A stretch of 64,000 nucleotides of DNA from Amblyomma americanum (taxonomy: Eukaryota; Arthropoda; Arachnida; Ixodida; Ixodidae). The notes beneath the pieces are model-generated. The model saw only the letters and a list, made by a program, of their open reading frames with translations. It searched no databases and was not told where the DNA came from. A program made the position numbers and the translations under genes. Each line of letters opens with the position of its first letter. The stretch's first letter is position 1. Location: NCBI RefSeq assembly GCF_052857255.1, contig NC_135506.1:77856324-77920323 (forward strand), read 5' to 3'. Positions 44,546-54,600 of this stretch are shown piece by piece.

Positions 44546-46115
44546 TCAATATCAACAAAGCGACTGCTCCCCTCATGGTCCACAACAAACTCATCGACGC
44601 GCACATCACGGCTCGTCCGAATGGCAACCACACAAACAGGCAGAAGGGACCTCAGGAATCTCAATATTAAGAGCCCCTCGCCTTCTTACTAAAGCTATTA
44701 CAGGCACCTGGAGGGCATAGTTCAAGGCTACTCCCCCTCCCAGAAACATGCACTCGACGTAACGCCAAGCATGAATAAAAGCAAAGGCAAAGTGAATCCA
44801 GAAACACTAAGGCATTTAAGAAGGCGCCCTTCTACGTCGGTGCCGCCGGTCCCGAAGGTGTACTAGCCGTAGTGGCGGTTGGGCACAAAGGGCAAGTGGT
44901 CGGTGGACTTAACAGCAGTCAGCCACGTCTGAACAGCTCAAGAGGTGGCAGGAGCTCTTGCAGCCACGTATCCGACTTCAAAATACATACCCACAGACGC
45001 AAAAATAGCACACCAAAATCTCGTTTAGGACAGTATTGTCCCGCTTGCGTCCTTGATCCTCTAAACCAGACAAGCCTATGCTGACATCGAAGGGTTTATA
45101 TTGATACCTGGCCGAAACGTATAGATGTGGACAAGTTGACACAGAACTCAGCTCGAGCTTTTCTTCCACTGGGCCCTACAGATGTACTGCATCGGAGTTG
45201 GACCAGTTTGATCCACTCCCAACATAATAAGAGATGCTACACCTCAGATTAGAGAGGCAGACATTATTTCTCACCTGCCGAAAACCTGAGTCAACACGAG
45301 ATTTACCTCTGTAGACTACAGACTGTCATCCCATAGCGATCAAGTATGAAAATACAGAGTTTGTTGAGAGAAGGCTGACCTGTTCCATATGGTATGGGCC
45401 TTCCAAAGAAACAATCATTGATATAACAGCCTACTCAGCGTGGGTGAAGCGGAACTGTGAATGTCGAAAGAAGGACATCAACGTCAGCTTATTTAACGCG
45501 CAAGGGCAGCAGCAGAAACCACTGCGATGCCGCGTTTCTGTCCCCACGTTGTCAACGCATGCAGCGCAATGCTCTGTCATTACCACCACGTAGCTCAATG
45601 CACAACTGAGGTGTACACTGACCCTAGGAGCCAGCTATGTGCCTTTGCTTTCCTTAAAATGGTATGAGTCTACTGAATGCCGGCGGCGTACTGCTCCAGG
45701 GCGGCGTTTCTGACGGTACCCCTTGCCGCTGCAGAGGGACTGGAGAAAGCAAACGGGTGATACTCCGATTATTGACGAATACACTGCTTTGCCCGGCAGT
45801 ACTAAACACTTCCATCCTGCGTTCACTGGCGGGTGCAAACACTGTGGGGAGCTGGCTGACACCTACCACTTGGTTTGGGCTTGCGGGCGCAACTCAGCCC
45901 CCCCCCCCCCCCCGTGCCCAAGACCTACCAGAGAGGACTGCTGGGAGGCGGCGCTGCTTGGCTGCTCGGACCATCAGACCCACAGTGTTTTTGTCAAGAG
46001 GGCTAGGCCGGCGGCTTCGACCAATCTGGTCCCGGAAAAGGGGATCCACCGATTGCGGGGCTTTTAAAAGAGCCTCACCTCTTATATTCAATAAAGGCTT
46101 TTCACCACCACCACC
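44546..46115 (+). mobile_element. RNase H LINE, 3' half, decayed
   Basis: The + strand shows, in three frames, the linker after reverse transcriptase (44560-44810), an RNase H start APFYVGAAGPEG at about 44822 with KYIPTDAK further on, and a C-terminal zinc knuckle KHCGELADTYHLVWAC in the frame 45723-46067 (Cys38, Cys41, His49, Cys54; spacing C-X2-C-X7-H-X4-C). The 3' end is AATAAAGGCTTTTCACCACC with an ACC repeat. Many stops. A run of about 17 C at 45897-45913 lies just after the knuckle. I place it with the RNase H-bearing I-like LINEs; the clade is an inference. Confidence 0.8.
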
Positions 46116-46299
46116 ACAACGTTGTCAGACGTCTGGAAATATATATTTATTTATGCTATGCTCCGGACAGACCCACAAATATCGGAAGAACTTGATCGAG
46201 GTGCACCCATTGGAAGTCATGTACACAGTCCCCACGCTGAGAAACAGACTTGAATTGCGTTGGTCAAACGTTTAGGGAGCCTTCGCTCTCGCTCTACGA
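46116..46299. other. Flank between LINE and SINE3
   Basis: Short sequence without a recognisable element. Confidence 0.35.
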
Positions 46300-46460
46300 T
46301 AAGCTTGCCGTCCCGGTTAGCTTAGCTACCGACTGGTCCGGTGAAGCAGTGGTCCCGGGTTCGAACCCCAGACCAGGACGAATTTTTCTTCAACTGCGAA
46401 GTTTCTGAGCAATCTATCTAGCTTTCCTTTGTAGCTGCGCTTGGGTGGATGCCAGTGAGT
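46300..46460 (+). mobile_element. SINE3, tRNA-derived
   Basis: GTCCCGGTTAGCTTAGCTAC (box A-like), GTGGTCCCGGGTTCGAACCC (box B) and CAGACCAGGACGAATTTTTC, TTCAACTGCGAAG. The head looks like a tRNA, but box A is altered (TAGCTTAGCTACC) and the body has the invariant SINE sequence, so it is not a tRNA gene. It is a third SINE family, different in body from SINE1 and SINE2. Confidence 0.8.
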
Positions 46461-46649
46461 AATTAGTCTCTTCTTACAAAGACTTCAATAGTGCTACGTG
46501 TCCTGGCTTTGCACCTTAGTAATAGCATAACGCTGAACAGTAGCTGCGTGTCCCATCCTAGGGCCCTCAAAAACGTAATCGCCAATGTGGACGCCGTGGG
46601 GGGTTAGCAGTAATCATACTAATCATATTAATCACTAATCGCTCAACAG
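46461..46649. other. Flank, nothing recognised
   Basis: No element or frame that I can name. An AATCATACTAATCATATTAA short direct repeat is at about 46611. Confidence 0.35.
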
Positions 46650-47740
46650 CACATGGCTAAAATTATTTTTAGTTCGAAAGCACTACTCTCGGGTTTCGGC
46701 AATATCTGCTTGAAGCCACTGAGTAACTGGGTCTCTGGTTTAGTGGACTCCTGAAAGGTGGTGGCGGCCGCCTACAAATCAATATATTGAGCGTCTGCAG
46801 CCCGCCTATGAACCGGCATTCTAGGCCAGTCCATCTAGTTAAAAGGATCCCGGAGCTGGCAGGCAAAGCTCCCTCTGTAATTGGGGGGGGGGGGGGGGCT
46901 TCAACGTCCCGCACGCTGTGTGGAGCAACCCGAAGGCCACACCTAAAGGTCAAAAATTGGCCGAAATAATTAACCAAGAGATACGCTCACAACGCACCTT
47001 GCGTTTCGAACAAGACTGAGCAATGAGCGTCTCCGGGGTTCCTGCCCAGACCTTACGCTTGTAAAAAAACAGCTAATCCGAATATGAGTTATACAGACCA
47101 GCACCTGGTTAGCGACCACTAAATATTCGCCACCAGCGTGACTATCGGCAGATACAAACAAAAAAAGATCGGAACTCTGCGACTCGCGAACTGGGACAAA
47201 TGGAGGGAATCTCGGTCGCCTTGGAGCAGTCCCATTGCGGACTGCAACGCACTCTCGGGGGGTTTATAACGTGGTTCTTGAGCTTGAGATCTCTCATCGC
47301 CTCTAGAAATCGCAAATGCGAAACCTATGATCGGATGAACAAGATCGTCCACTGCACCCTGGGCACAAACGAGGAGATACTAGAACTGTTGGAGGACAGG
47401 TTCTTATGCGTAAGCCCACACATACTCCATCTCGAGTATCCTGGTATGCCCAACGAGGCCCTTGATGCCACGGTCACGACGGAAGAAGTCGGGCGGAACT
47501 CGATTCTATGAGAAAAAAGAGACCCCACGGGGCCAGATAAGGTGACCGCCCGGCACATATACTGTCTCCCTGACGACCAGATTACATCATTAGCCCAATA
47601 TTACAAAGAGCACTGGGATATTGAGGCAGTTTAGCGCTTAACCTTTTCTCAGTGCCAAAAAAAGGTCTAAGACTCCGTTGGTTGAAAGGCTTACCCAGCA
47701 ATTCTGCACAAAAACAGTCTTGAACGAGAAATACGCAATT
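46650..47740 (+). mobile_element. RNase H LINE, 5' half: endonuclease and early RT
   Basis: At 46790-47000 the + strand reads ILSVCSPPMNRHSRPVHL, later GFNVPHAVWSNP and TPKGQKLAE, which are the endonuclease motifs (normally GDFNAPH..W). From 47200 the frames give RMNKIVHC, TTEEVGRNSIL, then a stop and TGPDKVTARHIYCLPDDQ, the N-terminal side of a LINE reverse transcriptase. A run of about 17 G at 46881-46897 sits exactly at the codons before GFN. It may be the 5' half of the family whose 3' half lies upstream at 44.5-46.1 kb, but order shows that they are separate copies or rearranged. Confidence 0.7.
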
Positions 47741-47779
47741 TTTTTTCATACATCGTTAAGATATCACTATCAATATATC

Positions 47780-47995
47780 CGCTAGCCTCCCGTTGATAGG
47801 CGTGCATTTTTTCTTATTAACGTTCCTATTAACGTCAAATCGTTAATCTCTGGTTTCTTATGAGTTGAATGCTCGGAGCGAGCGATGATAAAACGATTTT
47901 GCTGCAAATCTGAAGAATACGCCGTTACCTGCAATATTAACCCGACAGGGTTAAGGAGCTCGTGTCGCAGAAAAGTCGGTGTCGTCGGCGTTTTT
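47780..47995 (+). repeat. Duplicated segment A, upstream part
   Basis: GGCGTGCATTTTTTCTTATT, AACGTT...GTCAAATCGTT...TTTCTTATGAGTTGAATGCT matches 53150-53300 with moderate divergence. It is separated from the rest of segment A (48780-51090) by SINE insertions. Confidence 0.6.
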
Positions 47996-48263
47996 GGCCG
48001 TGAGCGAAAAATGGCGCATCTCGGTGGACACCTGAACCGCGCGGTAAGGGAAAGAATTTTAACGTTACAGCGCCAGATTGATTGATACATATGGAGTGAT
48101 TGATGAACTAATTGATTGATTGGTTGACTGACTGAGTGATCGATCGATCGATCAATCGATTGATCGGTTTTTCTTTCCCTTACTGCGCAATCGGGTGTCC
48201 AGCGAGAAATGTGAGGCAGGCGTCATTTCCTTTCCTTAAAAGCAACTGTTCAGTTCATTTTCA
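47996..48263. mobile_element. Older SINE fragments and GATC/GATT repeat
   Basis: 48000-48060 is a - strand SINE1 fragment (GAAAAATGGCGCATCTCGGT, GGACACCTGAACCGCGCGG). 48075-48170 is simple sequence made of GATTGATT and GATCGATC units. 48165-48240 is a + strand SINE1 3' fragment (TTCCCTTACTGCGCAATCGG). The host of the full copy that follows is therefore old repeat. Confidence 0.7.
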
Positions 48264-48578
48264 CCCGCCGCGGTGGCTCAGTGGTTAGGGCGCTTGACTA
48301 CTGATCCAGAGTTCAAGGGTTCGAACCCGACCGCGGCCGGTGCGTTTTTATGGAGTAAAAACGGTAAGGCGCCCGTGTGCTAGCTGTGCGATGTCAGTGC
48401 ACGTTAAAGGTCCCCAGGTATTCGAAATTATTCCGGAGCCCTCCACTACGGCACCTCATCTTCCTTTCTTTCACTCCCTCCTTTATCTCTTCCCTTACGG
48501 TGCGGTTCAGGTGTCCAACGATATATGAGACAGATACTGCGCGAACTCCTTCCCCCCCCCAATAAAAACCAAAACCAA
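48264..48578 (+). mobile_element. SINE1, full length, 14-bp target duplication
   Basis: A complete SINE1: head GCCGCGGTGGCTCAGTGGTT with box A at 48274-48289 and box B (GGTTCGAACCC) at 48318-48328, then the body GTGCGATGTCAGTGCACGTT, the Pyr-rich middle, TTCAGGTGTCCAACGATATA and an A-rich 3' end. It is flanked by TCAGTTCATTTTCA at 48250-48263 and again at 48579-48592, an exact 14-bp target duplication. The 315-bp size agrees with the nested copy at 59422-59739. Boxes A and B would be the internal RNA polymerase III promoter. Confidence 0.95.
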
Positions 48579-48592
48579 TCAGTTCATTTTCA

Positions 48593-48655
48593 TTCCCTAT
48601 GGCCCAGTTCGGGTGCTCGCCGAGATGTGTGAGACAGGCGTCCTTTCCTTAAATT
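48593..48655 (+). mobile_element. SINE1 3' fragment
   Basis: TTCCCTATGGCCCAGTTCGG, GTGCTCGCCGAGATGTGTGA, GACAGGCGTCCTTTCC. A diverged 3' end directly behind the full copy, therefore part of the host. Confidence 0.7.
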
Positions 48656-48779
48656 GTCCAACGGTCCACGCATCCGGCCGAAATGGCGATGGCGTTCCGT
48701 GTACTCGGCAATGTTGAGACATGCTGTCGCGTCTCACACTTAAATACGAAGCTTAAGCGTCCTCCAATTGTTTCTTACA

Positions 48780-49242
48780 GTAAATTCTTTAATAATCAAA
48801 ATTTTTGATCAAGAATGTTGGGCATATTCCCTCCTAGTTAGTGGGCACCTCATTCGCGCTTCGAAGTGTAGCGGTGGTTCCCACCTACAAAAAAACCTTG
48901 ATTTCTACTGTTCAGTGCTTGGAAATACTAAGCCTGCATTTTTTTCTGCCTAATGAGTTCCTGCCTATCTTGTATACCTGTCGCTTAGCCTACAAAGGCA
49001 TTCAGCTTCAAATCGAAACCGGCCTTTATGCACCCTAATGTCGCTGCGAAACCAGGACATTATCGTACGTGCTGCTTGAGGGCGGCCGCAATCACTCCTG
49101 AAATAGCGTTTGTACCTGCTTTACTTAAGACGACTCAGCCTCCTATTTCGCACAAGACGTCATCAAGGTGCGGGTAGCGTGCCATTCACTGTGCACATTC
49201 AATTTTTCTCACAAATTGCAAGAAGGGCGCTTTTGCCTGAGC
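48780..49242 (+). repeat. Duplicated segment A, middle part
   Basis: From AATAATCAAAATTTTTGATC, AAGAATGTTGGGCATAT to GATCAAGGTGCGGGTAGCG-type sequence this aligns with 53310-53806 (TTGGTCCAAGAATGCTGGAC, TATGGACCCTAATGTCGTG, GGGATCAAGGTGCGGGTAGC). Phrases such as CAAGGTGCGGGTAGCG are identical. No gene in either copy. Confidence 0.8.
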
Positions 49243-49470
49243 CGCCACGGTGGCTGAGTTGTATATAGTGCACGGCTGCTGACCCGAACGACGCGGTTGC
49301 GTTTCGATGTAGGCGAAATGCTAGAGTCGCGTGTACTTTACGATGTCAATGCGCGTTAAGGAACCCCAGCTGGTCGAAGTTATCCGGTGCCCTTCACTAC
49401 TGCGTCCATCATAGCCTGAATCGCTTTGGGAGGTTTTATACACCAAGCTTTTATTAACCTGACGTCACAA
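49243..49470 (+). mobile_element. SINE2 at the start of the monomer block (A)
   Basis: GAGCCGCCACGGTGGCTGAG, GCGTTTCGATGTAGGCGAAA, GATGTCAATGCGCGTTAAGG, CTGGTCGAAGTTATCC, CGCTTTGGGAGG. The same SINE2 sits in the same place in blocks B (53805) and C (56890), so it was in the block before it was copied. Confidence 0.8.
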
Positions 49471-49499
49471 TAAAGAACGCCTCAACAAAAACGAGGGCC

Positions 49500-51090
49500 T
49501 CGTGTCAAAACTAACACCATACCGCCGAACAGTAACTACGTTTCCTGCCTTAGGGTCCTCAAAAACGCACAAGGCATGTTCATGCACTCGCACACTTCAG
49601 CGAAGGTTCATGCTAATTCCAGCACTCGCCTTTGTTTCGTCGCCACCTAGAATCCACAGAACTGACGCCATCCTTCCCTGCCGTGGGCGCTGTGCTGGAA
49701 GACATGGGCGCCTCGTTCTCCGATGAGATGCAGAGGAACGCGGAACACTGCAGCGAACACCGACCACCTTCTCTGCATGAAGCTCATCAGCGACTAAACC
49801 AAAAACAAAAGAACGAACGCTCGCCAAGAATCGACTTCGCTCCCGCACGTGTCTTACTCTTCCCTCGTGCCATGCTAATTCAAGCACTCACCTTTCTGCG
49901 GTCGTGAACCAGACTCCTTAATACTGACGCCATCCTTCCTTACTTTGGGTGCTGAGCTGGAAGACAGGTATGGGCGCATTGTCCTGCGATGAGATGCAGG
50001 GGGACGCGGAACACTGCAGCGGAGAACACCGAGCACCTTCTCAGTGTGAAGTTCATGCGCGACTGAACCAAAAGCTAAAGAACGAACGCTCGCCAAGAAT
50101 CGACTTCACTCCCGCACTTGTCTTACTCTTCCCTCGTGTCATGCTAATTCAAGCACTCGCCTTTCTGCGGTCGTGAACCAGACTCCTCAATACTGACGGC
50201 ATGCTTCCCCATTGTGGGTGCTGTGCTGGAAGACAGGTATGGGCGCCTTGTCCTGCGATGAGATGCAGGGGGACGCGAAACACTGCCACGGAGGACACCG
50301 AACACCTTCTCAGTATGAAGTTCATGCGCGACTGAACCAAAAGCTAAAGAACGAACGCTCGCCAAGAATCGACTTCACTCCCGCACGTGTCTTACTCTTT
50401 CCTCGTGTCATGCTAATTCAAGCACTCACCTTTCTGCGGTCGTGAACCAGACTCCTCAATACTGACGGCATCCTTCCCTATTGTGGGTGCTGTGCTGGAA
50501 GACAGGTATGGGCGCCTTGTCCTGCGATGAGATGCAGGGAGACGCGGATCACTGCAGCAGTGAACACGGACCACCTTCTCAGTATGAAGCTCATCAGCAA
50601 CTGCACCAAGAAAAAAACCAACGCACGCCAAGAATCGGCGTCGCTCCCACACGTGTCTCGCGCTTCCCTCGTGCCATGCTAATTCTAGCCCTCACCTTTC
50701 TGTGATCGTCCCCTTGAAACCACTAAACTGACGGCATCCTTCCCTCCTTTGGGTGCTGTGCTGGAAGACAGGCGTGGGTGCCTTGTCCTCCGATGAGGGG
50801 CAAGGGAACGCGGAACACTGCAGTAGAGAACACCGACCACCTTCTCAGTATGAAGCTCATCAGCAACTGAACGAAGAAAAAAAGAACCAACGCTCGCCAA
50901 GAATTGGCATCGCTCCCACACGTGTCTCGCGCGTCCCTCGTGTTCGAATAATGCTCGCGTGAGTGAGTGGTTGATTAGAAGTGGAAAGGGGAAGGCACGA
51001 GCTTGTCTACTGGTGGCTCAACCACCACGCACACTGGCGGCGTGCCAATCGAATTAGGGTGAGGATGGAGAGAAAGGAGAGGTAAGGGGA
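49500..51090 (+). repeat. Block A: five 269-bp monomers
   Basis: ATGCTAATTC recurs at 49610, 49872, 50141, 50410 and 50675, and CCAAGAATCG at about 49825, 50094, 50363, 50629 and 50898 (periods 262, 269, 269, 265 and 269, 269, 266, 269). The middle monomers are nearly identical, which fits recent amplification. On the - strand each monomer has an open frame of about 70 codons (FLASVRSLAFGSVAHELHTE and similar), but 269 is not a multiple of three, so it is not one long protein. The downstream flank (AAAGGGGAAGGCACGAGCTT, ACTGGTGGCTCAACCACCAC) also follows the single monomer in block B. Array-with-flank layout recalls LINE 5' monomers, an inference. Confidence 0.9.
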
Positions 51091-51094
51091 GGAC

Positions 51095-51260
51095 ATGCTC
51101 GCGAGCCCACCTTCTCTCCCTTTAGAATACACCAATGCGGTGCACGTGGAGGCGGCGGAGCACGTGCACAAACGAGCGTTTCCCCTCGCGATGAACAGTT
51201 TCCGCAACCTGCTGGCAGCGGCGTCTATCGAGACTAACTGCTTCGAGACTGCGGAGGAAA
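51095..51260 (+). repeat. Block flank shared with 57.55 kb
   Basis: TAGAATACACCAATGCGGTG, CACGTGGAGGCGGCGGAGCA matches ATAATACACGAATGCGGTGC, ACGTGCGGGCGACAGAGCAC at 57565. It extends block A beyond the monomers. A TATA-like TTTATAATAC is present only in the 57.5 kb copy. Confidence 0.65.
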
Positions 51261-51294
51261 GGCGAATAGGTTTATCTACTGCCGGTATAAATGG

Positions 51295-51660
51295 ATTGGT
51301 TTTGAGGAAAGGAATTGACGCAGTAAAGGTCTGACATATCTCGGTGGGCACCCGCATTGCGCCGTTAAGGGAGAGATAAAGGAGGGAGTGACAGACTGTA
51401 GGAGGGAAGAGGTGCCGTATTGGAGGTGTCCGGAATAATTTCGACCACCTGCGAACTTTCAACGTTCCCTGACATCACACAGCACACGAGCGCCTTTCGC
51501 TGGGTTCAGGTGTCCAACGATTTATGAGACAGATACTGCGCCATTTCCTATCCACAAAAACCCATAATTATTATTATTGTTTCGCCTCCATCGAAACACG
51601 CCCACCGCGATCGGAATCGACCCGTGTACACTGACTCAGTAGACGGGCGCCCTAGCCACT
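51295..51660 (-). mobile_element. SINE1 interrupted by a second SINE1
   Basis: A - strand SINE1 (GAGGTGCCGTATTGGAGGTG, TTTCGACCACCTGCGAAC, head complement GAATCGACCCGTGTAC, CACTGGGCTAATGCGGCGG) is broken at 51498. There a + strand 3' fragment (TTCAGGTGTCCAACGATTTA ... ATAATTATTATTATTG) of about 80 bp is inserted, after which the host continues with TTTCGCCTCCATCGAAACAC. The insert is 5'-truncated and ends in ATT repeats. Confidence 0.85.
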
Positions 51661-51729
51661 GGGCTAATGCGGCGGATAACTCGGCTTAGAGGCGTACAGC
51701 TAGGCTGTAAAACTGTTAGTGGATGGTTC

Positions 51730-51990
51730 ACATTCTTTAGGATGTGGAGCGATGTGGCTGTAATACAAAAAGAAATGGACTGCGCTGTTATGGAAGAGAT
51801 AAAGGAGGGACTAAGAAAAGAAAGGATGAAAGAGGTGCCTGTAGTAGTGGTGCTCAGGAATAATTTCTGCCACCTGGGAATCTAACGTGCACTGACATCG
51901 CACAGCACACGGGTGCCTTAGCGTTTCGCCTCAATTGAAATGCGGCCGCCGCGGTCAGGTTTGAACTCAGGAACTCCAGGTTGGAACCCG
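51730..51990 (-). mobile_element. SINE1 copy
   Basis: GAAGAGATAAAGGAGGGACT, GAGGTGCCTGTAGTAGTGG, GTGCACTGACATCGCACAGC, ACACGGGTGCCTTAGCG and head GGTCAGGTTTGAACTCAGG. The 3' end is decayed. Confidence 0.8.
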
Positions 51991-52141
51991 GAATATCCGA
52001 ACCCGGGTTCGAACCCGGAGTCCGTTCCTTCAGCGAGTTTTTCAGGGAGGGCTCGGATCTTATTTCACAGCATTACCAAACATTTTAGGCAGGTGAGGCG
52101 CGTTTATTTCACTCCAGACAAATCTTTCAACTAAGGCGTAG

Positions 52142-52880
52142 TCTTCAAGCGCGCCCGGTTCTAAGCCTTCTCTGCTAGCGCATATAGGTATATCCTAACC
52201 AGCATAGCCCACAGTGTAAGCGCTCAGGCATTCGAGCCACTTGTGATCACATCCTGTGAGATTGCAGGAAAGAACCGAAATTGAAAATTTGTTTTTGTGG
52301 AAAGGAAGTGTCGAGGCAACACTCACATATCTCGGTGGACACCCGAACCACTCAGTAAGGGAGGTGATAAACGAGGGAGTTAACAAGAAGCGCCTTATTG
52401 GAGGTCTCCGGAATTATTTACACCATCTGGGGATCTTTAACGTGCACTGACATCGCACAGCACACGGGCGCCTCTTGCGTTTCACCTCCTCCGCCGGATT
52501 TATTAAAGTTCATTCTCTAGAGCAATGGTAGGCCGTGTTGACCAGCTTGGGCTTAAGAAATTAAGTCTGGATCATTGAATGGGCCGACCAGGCCGCCAAC
52601 AACCATGGGCTAACGGCCACATAGAATGTCTCTCCTGTAGCCGGCTCTTTTCGACGAAATAATTGTTTTGAATTAAGTATATTACAGCAAAAGCGATTAC
52701 AGGTTTGCTACGTTATATAAACCTGACAGGGTGCCTTCCTCGCTGCTGGCCTAAAGGCCTAGCCAGTAAAACATTCAATACCGGGAAATGAAAGACGCAG
52801 TGAGTTTATCACATCTTAGTGGACACCTCAACCATGCCGTGAGTAAAGGGAGTTAGAGGTGCGCTCCGGAATAGCTTTTC
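52142..52880 (+). repeat. Duplicated segment D, copy 1 (filled site)
   Basis: Aligns with 61177-61710: CTAGCGCATAT, CAGTGTAAGCGCTC, TTCGAGCCACTT, TGATCACATCCTGTGAGA, CCTCCGCCGGATT, then GGCCGACCAGGCCGCCAACA and CTCCTGTAGCCGGCTCTTTT. Copy 1 contains a SINE1 (52278-52489) that copy 2 lacks. A SINE-like piece at the end (52805-52870) is shared, so it predates the duplication. Confidence 0.85.
52278..52489 (-). mobile_element. SINE1, 5'-truncated, absent from the paralogous site
   Basis: Reverse orientation: TCTCGGTGGACACCCGAACC, GGGGATCTTTAACGTGCACT, GACATCGCACAGCACACGGG. The host reads GAAAGAACCG before it and CCTCCGCCGG after it, and in copy 2 (61305-61325) these are directly joined. The SINE's own end (GTTTCACCTCC) shares CCTCC with the host, so 5' truncation by microhomology is likely and no clear target duplication is left. 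Confidence 0.85.
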
Positions 52881-53139
52881 ATTTACTGCGAATGTTCAAA
52901 ACTTTATGAACGCAATGTGTTAATGAGCGGTGTTTTCATGAATGTGACAGAAGTCGACTCCAGTCGCATCATTCAGAGAGAGTACAAGACGTGGAAAAAG
53001 AGAGTAAAGGGTGAGTCAGGCCTTTCTTTCAAAAAACCTGCTCTTTCCCTGAAAAGAAGAACTAGAGTGAACGTTTGTCGCATTCATGTAAACGCGACTG
53101 TATATTAAGAGATTTCACTATAACAATCAGTAGATCCGC
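52881..53139. other. Flank between duplicated segments
   Basis: CATTTACTGCGAATGTTCAA at 52879 recurs at 53753, suggesting local duplication. No gene. Confidence 0.4.
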
Positions 53140-53804
53140 GCACCTATCGTCGACAGGCCTGCATTTTTCCTTATTAATGTTTTTGCTGTCGCCAAACCGT
53201 TTCCATTGGTTTTTATGGCAGTCGTAACTGCTCGATGCAAGCCATCGCAAACTTCGAAAGAAATATCTTGCTATAGATCGTAAAAATGGACCATTACGCT
53301 CAATATTTCCATAATAAAAATTTTGGTCCAAGAATGCTGGACATGTATGTGCTTCTGTGGTCAAGTCGATGCCTTGGTCGGGCTTTGAGGTATTTGGCGG
53401 TAATGTCCACCAGCAGAAAACAGTGATTTCGCACGATTTTTCGTGCTCATGAATACTAAATAGCCAGCCAATATTTTTCGCTTCATGAGTTCGTTGGTTT
53501 CGCCTATCGAACAAATCCGATGGATACCGTTGAATTGCACCTTGAACAGCTGCCGCTTATCTTAACCATACATTCAGCTTCATTCAGTAAGGTGCCTCTA
53601 TGGACCCTAATGTCGTGTAAAACCAGGGCATTACCATAATTGCTCCTTGAAGGCGGCAGCAACCACATCTGAAGCGGTGTTCGCACCTGCTCTACCTATG
53701 ACAACCTCCCTCGTATTTCGCACATGAAGGGATCAAGGTGCGGGTAGCGTTCCATTTACTGCGAATGTTCAAAACTTCCGCAGAAATTGCAAGAGAGACG
53801 CATT
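53140..53804 (+). repeat. Duplicated segment B (copy of segment A)
   Basis: Counterpart of 47780-47960 plus 48780-49242 without the intervening SINE insertions of segment A, so it shows the state before those insertions. 450 bp of it is open as a 150-codon frame on the - strand (53062-53514) without a recognised motif, and the frame is not kept in segment A. Confidence 0.8.
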
Positions 53805-54050
53805 TGCCTGAGACGCCGCAATGGCTCAGTGATTTCAATGCCAGGCTGCAAAACGAAAGAGTTTAGTTCGATCCTGGCCCTCGGCGGTCGCATTGCGATG
53901 GAGGCGAAATGATAGAGTCTCGTGTACAGTGCGATGTCGCTGCACGTTAAGAACTCTAGTCGGTCAAGATTTCCGCAGCCCTCTACTACGGCGTTCCTTA
54001 AAGCCTGAGTCACTTCGGGACTTCGAACCCCATAAAATCAGGCTTTTAAA
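53805..54050 (+). mobile_element. SINE2 at the start of block B
   Basis: GAGACGCCGCAATGGCTCAG, box B-like AGTTCGATCCTGGC, GGAGGCGAAATGATAGAGTC, GTACAGTGCGATGTCGCTGC, CGGCGTTCCTTAAAGCCTGA. Full length with head. Confidence 0.85.
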
Positions 54051-54600
54051 AGCTCACGTCATCATAAAGAAGGCCCCTCGGAAAAGTCAAGCGCTTCCTA
54101 TGAATCTCTTGCACCTCAGTGAAAGCATACTGCCGAACAGTAACTACGTTTCTTGCCCTAGAGTCCTCAGAAACGTTCACGCACTCTCAAACTCAAGCGA
54201 AGTATCATGCTAATTCCAGCACTCACCTTTCAGTGGCCGTCACCGAGACTACCCTGGGTGATGGGCAGGAAGACTTGAATGTGGGTACCTCCGTTGTCCT
54301 CCGATGAGATTAAGTCGAACGGCGAACACTGCAGCGCAGAACATCAACCACCTTATTAGTTTGAAGCTCAGCGACGACTGAACCACGAACAAAAGAACCA
54401 ACGCTCGCCAAGAACCGGCGTTGCTCCCGCACGTGCCTCGCGCTTTCTCCGTGTTCGAATATTCGTCGCGAGTGAGTGAGTGCGTGATTATAAGTGGAAA
54501 GGGAAGGCACGAGCTTGTCTACTCTACTGGTGGATCAACCACCACACCCACTGCCGGCGTGCCGATAGAAGTAGGGAGGGGAGCGGGTGAAACGAGAAGA
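54051..54600 (+). repeat. Block B: one 269-bp monomer plus flank
   Basis: AGTAACTACGTTTCTTGCCC, ATGCTAATTCCAGCACTCAC, GTCCTCCGATGAGATTAAGT, GCCAAGAACCGGCGTTGCTC match block A. After it, GTGAGTGAGTGAGTGCGTGA-like sequence and GGCACGAGCTTGTCTAC, GGTGGATCAACCACCACACC match 50940-51050. It runs directly into the LINE at 54.6 kb. Confidence 0.85.

Noticed and set aside
46310..46375. Possible tRNA gene
   Set aside because: It has a box B and tRNA-like folding, but box A is altered and the following GACCAGGACGAATTTTTC is the body of a tick SINE. The same applies to all SINE1 and SINE2 heads.
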